Shown: in pieces, positions 10,505-21,776 of the stretch
Position numbering within the stretch: the stretch's first letter is position 1
How the letters are laid out: the number at the start of each line of letters is the position of its first letter
Assembly (NCBI GenBank): GCA_024663395.1
Contig: JANFAH010000121.1
Span: 25,957 to 89,956, forward strand
Direction of reading: 5' to 3'
DNA: 64,000 bases
DNA from: Pisolithus tinctorius
Lineage: Eukaryota > Basidiomycota > Agaricomycetes > Boletales > Pisolithaceae
Program-made: the position numbers and the translations under genes
The notes under the pieces: model-generated
Databases searched by the model: none
Told to the model about the DNA's origin: nothing
What the model saw: the letters and a program-made list of their open reading frames with translations, nothing else

Positions 10505-12040
10505 CCTAGGTGACGAACGGCAGGTTGAAATCGCCGTGAAGCCGAACGCCCTCAAGCGCTCCAGATTGAAGCTAATGGGCGTGGCATATGTAATGTCAGA
10601 GGTTTCCGTAGTGCCGCCACCGCCAGTGAGTAGACCATCGATGCGTCCGCTGCCGTCGACGATGATTGAACCCGAGTCACCCAGAGCAGAGAAGGGAACA
10701 GACTTGCTGTCAGCTGGGAGAATCGCCCATTCCTTGGAGATGATGCCAGGGCTGTTTCCGACGTAGTAGCGAATGTACGAAATGACACCGTTGGCGCGGC
10801 TGATGGGCAGGCCGGTCTTGCCACCGTTCTTGAGGACCATGATGTATTTCTCACCGTCCCTGGTCGACCATCTGCGGGCGACGTGTCCTCATCGACCGAA
10901 ATGGTATCGTGGAGCCTCAGCAGGCGATCGGCGGGATACTTGAAATGGGTACGGTTGCGAAAGTCGGGGTACATCTTGAGCATGAAGTCGGCGGAGTCGA
11001 TCTCCGTGCCAAGGTCGATTACGTTCCCGCAGAAGTTGCTCGCGTCGATCTTGAACGTGTCGACCTCGATGACAGCGATGTCCTGAGTGAATCCGAGGGA
11101 ATCGACATTGAACTGGATGGAGGAGCAAGGACACCACGACCGAGGATGCGATCCGCTCGGTTGGCCCGCTTCGAGACGACCTCCTTGTAAAAGGTGTCAA
11201 ATCTCTCGATCGCCTCTTCGCTGCATCCCGGAGACGCTCGGGCTCGGCGCGCTCATCCTCAACATCTTCTCCCTCCCTCCCCTCCGTCATCTGGCGACGC
11301 GCTTCCTGTGCTCGGCAATCATTACCTTCCGCCCAATCTGACCCATGATGGACGCGACGAGATTCTTGTAAGCGGCGTCGCCGAGAAGGATCACTTTGTG
11401 GTGAGGCTGACTGGGATTCTTGCACTCGATTGTCTCGTTTTTTGCCAGGCTCGGTGGGGAGATGATGTGCCGTGCAGTGACGAGGAAGACCTTGTCGGCA
11501 ACACCAGACCTAGCGATGTAGAAGCTACCCGTTCCTTTAACATGCCGCCTTTTATCGGCACAGACGGGGAGGCCGAGCGCACGCTCAGAGGGTCAACGAA
11601 CGTGAACAAGGGAATTAGACGAGAGGACCGGCGCGAGAAGCTTCGGGCTAACCGACTTGAAGACACGGGCTTCGCGGATCTCTACCTCGACGTCCTTGAT
11701 GCCGCAGTTGTAGAGGACTTTGCGAGCATCGAAGGCCACAGTGCGGCCATTCTCACCGAGAGGGACTCGGGCACGACTCCGATCCAGAGAATGACAGGGG
11801 CAGAGGACTCACCTACTATGCCAATGCGGACCGCGTCGAGCCTGGCCCAGTCCACCTTCATAGCACTGAGGCGGGCAATAACCTGGTCAGCGAAGCCGGC
11901 CTCCCAAAGCTCGACGATCTTGTGCTCGCCGACAGCGGGCAGCACCCACACCTCGTTGATCGTGTTAGCCACGAAGCTTGGCCGAGAGGGCAGACCATAG
12001 TAGTAGCCCCTAACCTACTGGTAGGTGTAAGGGGCCATCC
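10505..12040 (-). pseudogene. Trypsin-like (S1 fold) fungal protein, decayed
   Basis: Belongs to a large basidiomycete family of about 500-aa cytosolic proteins with a trypsin-like fold. Read on the minus strand: YYGLPSRPSFVANTINEVW, PVILWIGVVPESL, then VADKVFLVTARHIISPP (histidine of the catalytic triad), GREGEDVE, VDSLGFTQDIAVIEVD, and VPFSALGDSGSIIVDG with the nucleophile serine, ending DITYATPISFNLERL. At least four frame changes (near 11790, 11285, 11220, 11120) and an in-frame TGA at 11593-11595 interrupt it. Introns cannot explain most of these because they fall inside short conserved runs. Physiological substrate of the family is not known to me. Confidence 0.7.
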
Positions 12041-12399
12041 GCGCCGTCGCACTCTGCGGTGAAGAGAGTCCGGTTTTGTCGCCGTCGGCGCTCAAAAAAA
12101 AGAAGTCATAGAGAGTTGCGATGAGAGTTGACCGTAGAGAACTGGTAAGAGAGAGGGGTTTGCTGATGTAATGCCAAAGTATTTTCCCCGAAGTTTTTTG
12201 GAGACACTTGGGTAGTTCAATCCGAGCGAAGCTTGAGCTTGAGATCTGAGACCTTCGACCAAAACCATCCTACGGTGTGACTTATTGCTCTCTGCCTTCC
12301 GTCCAACTTCCGTCGCATGTTTTGAACTAGCTTCTTATCTCTCCTCTTCGCTCGCAAACCGTACGCAACGTCGTCGATCTCGCTCTCGGTCTGATCAAC
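12041..12399. other. Spacer upstream of the trypsin-like relic
   Basis: No coding signature. It contains an A-run and probably the former promoter of the trypsin-like gene on the minus strand. Confidence 0.35.
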
Positions 12400-13010
12400 C
12401 TAGTGCATAGTCCTTTGTTGCGAAATGCTGATATGTCCCGTTTCACCCCAGCGGCTATCAATATGATGCTCAGCCTTCCATGCGCTCTCTCGTTCGCCGG
12501 TTACGTCTATTGAAACATTTCCCTCCGCCTGAGCAATGTACGTGTTGAATCGAATGATGAGGTGCTTGCGCGCCTCTGCGGACCGCCGCCAGTTGAAAGG
12601 GACCATGTGCAGTCTCGCGTAAATGCTCTCGTCCAAACAGTTTCATGCCGTCGTGAATATCATCAGTGAACGACGCGCCAAAAAGTGCATGGCACAACGC
12701 TGCAAACTGACATCTGCCCCCGATCTTCATTAATGACACCGCTCTCGTCCCCCCTCTCGGAACGCGCGACAAACATGCTATCTCCTGCAGCACTGGCAGA
12801 CGTTCACATAGTCGTCGTAAACTTACGCATTGAAGTTTTGGCAAAGGCACGTCCGACGATGGGAGCTAACTGATGATGTAGGATCTCTTGCAAGCGCGGG
12901 GGGTTCTCCCGGAGTCCGACGTTCGCCTGGGTCAGCTCGACTTGGATGGAATCGCTTTTGAAAATGATGTGCTGATCTCACAAGATCGCGGAGATGCCAT
13001 CGAATCGTAA
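12400..13010 (-). pseudogene. Probable cytochrome P450 fragment
   Basis: On the minus strand three short blocks resemble the N-terminal half of fungal P450s: DSIQVELTQANVGLRENP followed by LHHQLAPIVGRAFAKTSM, then HALFGASFTDDIHDGMKLF, and DESIYARLHMVPFNWRRSAE. A GTAAGT donor at about 12830 and a CTGCAG acceptor downstream fit an intron between the first two. The later blocks lie in different frames with no room for introns. The haem-binding cysteine region, which decides the family, is missing, so this call is tentative; it could be another helical protein. Confidence 0.35.
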
Positions 13011-13281
13011 TATGGGCCATCGTTGAATGTTGCAGTCAGTGAAAAGGCCGCAGACACACCAGTAGGAAGATTGTCGTTGGATGAACGAGGTCACAATTGT
13101 TAGCGGTGTACACGCTGCCCCACTAACTGTTAGTATAAATATTCCACCTCGACTGCGAGTACCGCATCTTTTCTCTCTGATTCCGTCTTTTTTGGCGTCA
13201 CTTCAAAGAAAAAAAAAATGTATACAATTGTCCGTGATGAAGAAGAAACAAAAGAATAGAAAAGAATCCGGATGTACACCC

Positions 13282-15455
13282 TCACCGCACTACCGACGAA
13301 GGCACCCACTTCACGCCCAATGCATCATTCTGTCTTACTACTACCTTGCCCATCGGGGATGCCGGACCCGGACCCAAACCCGTTTGTACACCCTGCTGTT
13401 GCTGCTGCTGATACATCGAGCGTAACATCCTGATCCCACAATCTCGTGGAGCGACTTCTCCGCATTTCACGTGTGCCCTATCCAACAGGCACGCAAACAC
13501 GGCGAAAACAAAAACCGTTCAGTAGTCCAGAGAAAGGTGGAGAGCTCACGTACCGAAGACCACAATCATCACATTCCAGAATAGGCTTCACCCGATCCGC
13601 TTCATGCATATATCGCATTTATATCCCAACAGTCCGTTCCCGACAGTATCTCCAGTGGATTCCACCCCCCTCCTCCTGGGGACGATGTGGCATTGGGAGC
13701 TCGTTTCGCCCCGGGTTTGATCAGCGTGAATCGGTGTAGCGTGTGTATGGCCTGAATGGACGAGTGACCTCTCGTGGCCACTGCAATGGAGGGGGTGGAA
13801 GTATGTGCAGTACGGTAGGTGTAGTTCGTCCTGGACGGAGTGTGTGGAGTACGTCGGTTCTGGTGGTATTGCAGAGCTGTCGGATGGAGATGAGGATGTG
13901 ATATCAGGTGGTAAGGGGTCGGGAGTTGCGTTTGGGTCTTGCATTGGCTTGATCGTGAGGACAGACGATAAGGAGGGAATGATGGTATGAACGAGGTTGG
14001 TACCAATCACCCTCCGGGAGATCCGTGTAGCCGCTGGACGTGTTCAGTAGGGGCTGCACGCTGTTCTCGCTGTCTCCTGTACAATAATGGTGCGATAGAG
14101 TGTAAGGGGTGAAGCTGGAGGGTACTTACCATTGGTGGCCCCACAAGAGTCATCACTCAACTCGACGCTGATGGAGCGTTTTGTATCGCCTTGACAGCCT
14201 CTTCTTCGCTCGTACTCTCTTCGGCACTCGATGGCACTGCAACGACCTCCTCCGCCAAAACACGGACGTCTGTCCGGCCGATACCTTTACCAATCCCCAT
14301 CCCGAAACTGGGTATTCGAGGAGCGACTCCCGTCGTTTCCCTTTCGACATAAACTTAACGCTGCCTAAATGTAGATCTTCTGCTTCGGGTCGCGACAGTA
14401 CCTCTGTTTCGATGTCCCTCAGACGGTCGAGGATGACGCGGGTTGTCGGTCGGGCGGCGGGATCGTTGGCTATGGCAGTCTAGACAGAGTGCGAGGAATG
14501 CCGGCGGACATCCTGGATTTGCCAGTCTTCGTACCTCGTCCGGGTCTATACCGAACGTGAGCTGGTCCTCGCGAAGTGCTCCTCGTCAGCCACCTTCCTC
14601 GCCGCAATCTCGCAAAATATAACACCCATCGAGAAAATATCCGTTGGGAGGTCAAACTCTTTGCCAAGCAGAATTTCTGGCGACATGTACGAATCCGTTC
14701 CACAAAACGTCAACCGTTTGCTTTCCTCTGCGTTGCGTGCTGCGATACGTGCGAACCCGAAATCGGTGATCTTGAGACGACCGTTGGTTGTGACGAGGAG
14801 GTTTTCGCCTTTGATATCGCGGTGGATGCATTTGCGGGCGTGGAGGTATGCGATTGCGCGCGCGATATCCGTGGCGAAGGATATGCGGAGACGCCATGGG
14901 AACGGGTTGGTTTTGTCAACTATGTACATGCGCAAGTTGCCTGCTGCGATGGGAATACGGGTCTCTGATGAGATTTAATGATCTTACCGTTCTCGATGTA
15001 TTCAGATACGATGAAGATACGTCCGTCTGGGGGAGGTGCACGCGAAAGTCCCAGGTAGAGGACGACGTTTGGATGGCGCGATTCCCTATGCAATGCGATT
15101 ACCGTGTGAGGGAGGGTTATGGAAGACAGTCGAATTATTTACTTCATGAGTCTCCATTCTCTCTCGAAATACTTGGCTACGTTGTAACTGTTTGAGGGAA
15201 GGACCTCTTTAATCGCGACCTCGATGCCGAGGTAGGAGCCTGATAAGACGTAGAGATGGGTGTTTGGAGTAGCGTTTGTGGGTATGTATGCGCTACACAC
15301 CTCTGTAGACGTTGCCGAATGAGCCGGACCCCAGCTTCTTCCACTTACCCTTGATGTCCTAATGGTGAGGAGAACGAGTGTAAGTAGGGTATTTTGTAGG
15401 ATGACACTCCAAGCAACATACGTACGAATGGGATGACATCGAAAGCATCTGACAT
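13282..15455 (-). CDS. TKL/LISK-type protein kinase with C1-like finger, 3' half damaged
   Basis: Serine/threonine kinase of the group expanded in basidiomycetes. Five exons read cleanly: 15455-15426, 15358-15301, 15239-15143, 15085-14988 and from 14940 on. They give the glycine loop GSGSFGNVYR, VAIKEV with the ATP-site lysine, the catalytic loop HRDIKGENLL, the DFG of ITDFGFARI, and GTDSYMSPEILLG. Conserved introns have GTACGT, GTGTGT, GTAAAT and GTAAGA donors. After the catalytic core come DPDEVRRLANPGCPPAFLAL, RPTTRVILDRLRDIETEV and PRIPSFGMGIGKG, each in a different frame. A C-terminal C1-like zinc finger follows: CDICMKRIGWKPVLECDDCG, then HVKCGEVAPRDCG across an intron, then a glutamine run. 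At least three one-base shifts (about 14570, 14470, 14325) and one near 13650 would truncate the tail. A shortened active kinase is possible; so is a pseudogene. Confidence 0.7.
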
Positions 15456-16760
15456 GGCTGATGGTAGGACGAGCGAGGGGCATCCCCGCGGACATCATTT
15501 CGGGCTGGGCTGGCTCTCCTGACCTGACACGACACGTGACCACCTCCCGCTGTTCAGGGGTTTTGTTGCAGCAGTCGACCAGGATGCCACAAGCCCAGAG
15601 TCACGAGAGACTACTGTTCGAATATTCAACGCTGGGACTGTACGTGCCCTCTGACATCAGTGCTAGCCGATATTGCTTTTTCCCCACGTCCTCGAGACTT
15701 GCTGTCACCGGAAGAATCAAGTGAAAGTTCCAGAAGGACCCCTCCGAGTCTAGTCAGTGAATACACAAGACAGTCTGATTGATCATACCACAGTCGCATA
15801 GATCCTCACTCCTGCCTTGCTTGCTCCACCGACTCACCTTGGTACGAGTACGCTGGACACGACTTCAACCTGTCCCAACACTGCGCACTGTGTCCACAGT
15901 GTGCGGGTTTTCGCAGGTAGGCCCCTGAATGATCCGCTCGTTCATGGGCGACGTTTTCAAGACATTTATACTGCTCATGTTTCACTTTGACTTTGCGAAT
16001 GCATTGCAGTCGCAACAGTTTTAACGTGGCCGAGAGAAGGAGAAATGGAAAAGGCTTGGACCACTGCCCGAAAACTGGAAACGAGTCCATTTTCTGTTCA
16101 GGTCGACGTGCCTACATACTTCGCTTTGCAACCGCTGAGCCCTACACCGAAGCCCCAGAGCGTGTGACCTCAAGATTTCATCCTTTTTTGCAAAAGATCA
16201 AGCCGTTTGGACTCTTCTGATGGATCTGGTCATTTCTTATAATGCACACAGCTTCGGTCACTAACATGGCCGATATCAGTGCCTTCAATAAGGTGACGGC
16301 ATACCAAGTGTCGAAGAAGACCCGAGGCAGAGCCAGGCAAGTCTAGCTAGTCAGTATAACAAGTGTAGAATGTCACTCTTCCACTGCGTTGTCCACAGGC
16401 ACCCAACTCTACCGCGGGTCGGACAGGTCGGTGTCAACGTGTACCTGCTGAGGCACGGTTTTCGTTCCCCGACCCGCGATGTTACCTGTGAGCTAGTTTT
16501 TCTCGCATGTCTCAAGCAAAGCTCAGGACTCCGAATCGATCCGGATGCCGTTTAATAGTGCCCGCAAGTCGCTAGGATTCGAGACTTAAGGCGGGATCCA
16601 CGGTCGCACTGTTGGACATCCCTTTTAACAGTTCGAGCCGAAAGCGTTGCTTAACTGAAATTGTACAGCTTGTATAGTACATGGTGATTTCAAGTATGCA
16701 TATGGATACACATAACATGTGGTGAGTCTTACAGGCAAGTGCATCTCGACAAGTTCGACC
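15456..16760. other. Stretch without recognisable gene
   Basis: It separates the start of the kinase gene from the 3' end of the HET protein gene, both on the minus strand, so it should contain the kinase promoter and the HET gene terminator. Open frames are short on both strands and none resembles a known family. Confidence 0.45.
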
Positions 16761-19700
16761 TCATACGATTTCCGGAACCAGTACTTCACTGTCTAGGATA
16801 CTATCCAGGTCTTGGACGCAAGCCACAATTTCAGAATCACTTGCGATTCTCTCATACTCGTTATGAGGCAGCCGCCTTAGCAGGAGTGCATTGAATGGCT
16901 GCTCGAGTTGTTCCAATAACTTCCACGGAGCATTTATGTCACTGTCCGCCTGTGCTTCAAGCCATTTTGGATGCCAAGGACGAACGAGGACATATGATCC
17001 AGACGTTTCCTCAAGATTGACGGACAGTGTGACCTCGATGGGCCGCAGGTGTGGTGCGTGAATCTCATACACGCAACACGAGGGGCTGGTAGAACCAGTG
17101 TGAAGCGGTTTGACCGTCGTGACCCAGTGGGCGATGCAGGGCAGCGTAAGCCTCTGATTGACAAACCGCGCACGCGGTAACTTCGCAAGGGAACTGTACA
17201 ACTTCCGCGCCTTTTCAAGGTCGAGGCCATCTCGTCCACTGGTATTGTTGGTAGTTGCTGGTACACAGGGTAATGTCTGGTATGGCGCCGAGATCGGCAG
17301 GAAAACAGCTATGGATAGAGGGACGCCTCCCCGACCCAATCCAAGACCGAAATGTCTCCAGAACGTGATATAATTTCCGCTAGCAAACGTCCAAGCGCGT
17401 TCTCCGCAGATTCGCCATAAAGGACTGGTAAGTGCAGCCTGAAAATACCAAAAAGAGAATACGCGACATCTTCTGGCCGAGTGGTACGTCGGCTCGATGC
17501 CCACTGAAGCCTCGATCGTGCTTCGTCCATGCCTGGGTAGAAATTCACAAGATGCCACTCTGCTATTCCAGTTGCCTTCTGAAGCTCTGCAAGCATAGTG
17601 GGATCCGCTTTGTGATTTGCCACTTCACGATTCATGCAGAGCGACCAGTCCTGTGTATAGAACAATATGGTGGGCGAAGCCAGTAACTCTTGCAGAGTCC
17701 AACCTCGCTTGAACCAGATACTGTCTACAAGCGAACAGGGGTTGGAGACGTCGGACAGGTACACGAGCGTCAGGGAGGACCGACGATACCATGAAAACAT
17801 GGAGCCAATGGCCTCTTGAAGTTCGGCGCTGCTATCTTTGTCGATGCAACAAGTGTCGCTCCATGCCCATAGGAAACCACGTCCGAAAGCACAAAGACAA
17901 AACTCTTGGAGCTTGACCAGACACTCTGTACCACTCAAGTCATAGACGTTCTTGCCTTCAACGTCACGTAGTAATGGTTCGCTGCTCTCCCACCTGTGGG
18001 AAAGCATGACATATCGAAAGAAATTGATGACCGCATCGCGGATCCGCGTTTCACGTAGCTGGCCATCAAGCGTAGATATTGACGAAAGTAGTTGGCCGTA
18101 TTGAGGACTAGCTTCGAAATGGGATAGCTGCGCATCTCGATTACACAGGATGCCGGTCGTGGTATGCAACAGTCGTAATGGCATGTTTCCGAGTGTTTCA
18201 GAGACAATTTTCCTTATTAATTGTTTCAGATGGTGGCGACTAGAGCTTGAGGTACTGGTCCCCGCTACGGGAAGTCTAGAACCCCGTTTTCTGATCTTTG
18301 CTGTAAGGTAACTCGTAAGACAGTCCCGAGATAGTGTGTAGTCTGGGTGCCCCGGGTGACAGAGTGCTAACGCGGCACGTCCAAGCTTGATCGCTTCCTC
18401 TATGTCGGTCACCGCGCCCAGTTTCTGGAATTTTTCGTGAAGGCCGCCAGCAAGGTTAAGAAGAGGTCTGCATTGTTGGGACAGGGGCGTGCGTTCTAAC
18501 GCAGCCCAACGGAGAGTTACGATCTCCTCTATGTCTGCCACCGCACCCTCCCTCCTGAAGCGTTCATAAAGGCAATCATCAAGGTTGGCAAGAATTTGTT
18601 GTCGCCTTGGGTCATCCTCGGTTACGCTATCTAACGCAGCTCGGCGGAGCGTAACGACTTCATCTAAATCCGCTTTCGCTCCTTCCTGCTCAAACCGTTC
18701 AGAAAGAGACGCAGCGCAGTTAAGAAGAGCTGAACAGCGATCTGGGTGTCCAGGGTCAGTGACCTCCAGCACAGCACGTCGAAGTGCGACGGTTTCCGTC
18801 AAATCATCCATAGAACTCTCTCTCTTAAATCGCAGATAAATGCAATCACTGAGGTTTACGAGTATCGACCGTCGTCTTGCATCTCCGGAGGGTATACATT
18901 CCAATGCCGCTCGTCTGAGGGTGATGATCTTATCCAAGTCTACCTTGTCTCCTCCCCTCTTAAACCGGTCAGAAAGGCAGTCAGCCAGATTGACTAGAGT
19001 TCTGAAGCGATCCGGGTGTTCAGGGGGGGTAGCCCTCAGAACGACACGTTGGATGAGGATGATTTCCGTCAAATCTGCCATGGAGCCTTGTAACTTGAAT
19101 CGCACACTAAGGTAATGAGCGAGCTTGAGGAGGATCGGTCGTCTCTTTGGGTCTCCCGAGGGCGTGGAGTCCAATAGATTTCGTGTGAGTGGGATGATCT
19201 CGTCCAAATCTTCCGCGGCGCCATCCTCCCCAAACCGCGTTTCAAGAAGATCAGCGAGATAGCTGAGAGCTGAAAGATGACCCGGGTCTTCCGGAGGAGT
19301 TAGCTCCTGCACATTCCGCCAGAGCGAGATAATCAGATCTAAGTCAGATTTCATCTTTTCCTTGCTGAACCGCTGAGAGAGGAGAGAAGCTAGGTCGATG
19401 AGAGCCGAGCGGTGATCTGGATGATCCGATGGAGTGCTTTCCAATACCGCTCGTTGGAATGAGATCATCTCGTCCAAATCTTCCTTCCCCCCTTCAATTC
19501 TGAACCTGTCCCACAAGCGGTCAATGAGATTGATGAGAGCCAAGCGGCGATCGGGACCCTCGGGAGTCAATTCCAACACAGCACGTTGGAGTGCGATGAC
19601 TTCCGCCAAATCTGAGATAGTACCATCCCTCTTGAACCGCTGGCAAAGGTGATCGCTGAGTCGAGCGAGAATTGAACGTCGCTCCAAGGACCCCGAGGGC

Positions 19701-21776
19701 ATGGATCCCAACGCAGCTTTCTGGAGGCTAATGGTCTCGTCCAAATCAGCCTTCTTTCCCCCCTTCCTGGATCGTTCAGAAAGTGGATCAGCCACGTTAA
19801 CGAGAGCGGAGCGACGCTGAGAATGTCCCTTGGGAGTGAGATCTAGGGCAGCTCGTCGAAGTGTGACGATCTCGTCGAGTGCAGCTTCCTTGCCAAACCG
19901 TCGAGAGAGGAGGTCGGCGAGATCAATGAGAGCTGAATAGCGGTCTAGGTCTTCAAGAGGGGTGAGTTCCAATGCAGCCCGCTTGAGCGATATGGCCATA
20001 TCCAAATCTGCCTTCATCCCATCCCTTTTGAACCGTTGAGAGAGCGGATCAGCCAGGTTGACCAGAGCTGAGCGGCGTTGCAGGTGGCCCGGGGGCGTGA
20101 GTTCCAGTGCGTCCCGACGGAGGGCAATAATCTTGTCTAGCTCTACATCCCACCCTCCCTCGTCGAACCCTTTACAGAGGAAGTCAGCAAAGTTGGTGAG
20201 TGTTGCGTAGTAATCTTGGGATCCAAGTGGAGTGAGTTCCATTGCAGCCCGCCTAAGCGTAATAATTTCGTCCAAATCTGCTTTCAGCCGCCCTTTTTTG
20301 AACCGCTCAAAAAGGGTATCCGCCAGATTGATGAGAGCTGAACGGCGATCTGGATGTCCCGGGGGAGTGAGTTCCAACGCAATCCGATGGAGCACGACAA
20401 TCTCATCCAATTCTGGATCCTCACGGAACCGTCGGGAGACGAGATTAGTGAGTTCAGCTAGAGCTGCAATACGATCTGGGGCATCCAAGGGGATGAGTTC
20501 AAGGGCAGCTCGCTTGAGGGCAATTACTTCGCCTAAATCTCCTTGCTGCCCCTGTTTCCTGAGCTGTTCATTAAGAAGATTGCCTAGGTCGACGAGAGCT
20601 GAGAGGCGTTGTGGGTGTCCTGGTGGAATGGATTGTAATGCAGCGCGCTTGGATCTGATCATCTTGCCTGAGTAGTCGCTCGTCTCTTTCCTGGAATGTT
20701 CGCGAATGGGACCAGCAGGATAGTTGGCAGTAGGACAGCTATCTGGGTAGTTGTGCCTTAAACTAGTTCTCGAAGGGATGATAATTCCGCCAGCCTATAT
20801 TGGAACGGGGGATACAGTTATTGTGTCAGATGGATAAGTGCGCTGGAGTAATGTACCTTGTCATTCGTCATATCGTTGATGATGGACTGCACCACACTTG
20901 CTGCTGCTTCCGGCCGACCCGTGAACACCTCCGGGAGCATCGACACTTGCCAATTGTTACCCCCATTCAAAGACACTACCATGCTCTCTAGTTCTGACAA
21001 CCGCATATCCACCGTTTTTTGCTTAAGGATAATGGCTGGTGCCTTCGTCGGCAAGACATAAACGCGTGACGGGGGAGTGAACTCCCTGGAAAAGGCGCTC
21101 GCGAGCGCCTCGAGATGCCGCGTCATGAGCACGTCCTCATGTCCCGGATCCCAGAAGAGGCAACGGAGAAAGAGGATTGCGGAACCACAGCAATGCTTGT
21201 TAAACCTGGAGCAGTACTTTAAAGGGCATGAAGATGCACTCGTTGGACTTACATACCTCGATCTTATCCAGTTGGTCATGACACGTTCCGGATCGAAACC
21301 TTCGACATCGGTGTGGAAGGACGGCGTATCCACAACTACGACGCTGTTCAGATCACTTCCAAAATTGCACCTGAGTGCTTGCACATATTCAGTGCAAATT
21401 TTTTCGCTCTCCCTGCCAACTTGTACATCGTCATTTTGGCAAAATGTTCTGGTAAACTAAGCAGTCAGTGAGACATCATTAATGATGGGCATATCAACAT
21501 GTCAAGCTACGTACCCAGGTCTTTCCTGACCCGAAAGGGCCGACAACACTAGGAAACAAGCGGGAACAAGGTTAGTCAGTCCAATGCTAGAGAGATAGAC
21601 AAGGAGGTGCTGGTCGTCACTCACAAAATTACGAAGTCATTTTCTTCCACTTGTGATGTTCCCTTGAAATCTGAAAGCAAGTCCTGAGAAAAAGGCATTG
21701 GATGTGCAAGAGATGGAAGTTCACATTCGGTGCTGCATAGCACACACCCTGGCACATAGTCACATTGTGGTGACAT
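16761..21776 (-). CDS. P-loop GTPase / TPR / HET-domain protein
   Basis: A receptor-like protein of the kind involved in fungal non-self recognition; the HET domain is a cell-death effector in characterised relatives. Exons 21776-21625, 21548-21515, 21456-21257, 21205-20857, 20794-17348 and 17276-16761 give an open 1,565-aa protein. The N-terminus has a Walker A motif GPFGSGKTW and the G3-like VVVVDTPSFH. Then come 18 TPR-like units of 42-46 aa. The HET domain shows YVMLSHRWESSEPLL, WSDTCCIDKDSSAELQEAI, FSWYRRSSLTLVYLSDV and WFKRGWTLQELLASP. The C-terminal module (about 170 aa) has LYSSLAKLPRARFVNQRLTL. The last intron is doubtful: a 71-nt GT-AG segment (17347-17277) restores frame but removes the usually conserved LDWVGEAS run. 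Without it there are two one-base shifts at 17300-17340 and the protein would end just after the HET region. Confidence 0.85.
18340..20662 (-). repeat. Coding tandem array of 18 TPR-like units
   Basis: Within the HET-protein gene the DNA repeats with a period of about 126-138 nt. Each unit encodes a pattern like LRRAALELTPPGHPDRRSAL followed by a variant of NLADxLxxRFKxxGxxADLDEI. Two helices per unit and the PxHPDR turn fit TPR_10/12-type repeats. The frame stays open throughout. Unit lengths vary by single codons (42 to 46 aa), so the array has changed by unequal exchange while keeping frame. Confidence 0.85.

Noticed and set aside
11194..12000. 268-codon plus-strand frame
   Set aside because: Antisense to the trypsin-like relic, where the minus strand carries the GDSG and TARH motifs in family order; the plus frame has no recognisable motif.
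20232..20675. Plus-strand frames opposite the TPR array (also 18585-19652)
   Set aside because: Periodic shadows of the repeated minus-strand coding units; their sequence follows the 138-nt repeat and has no family match.
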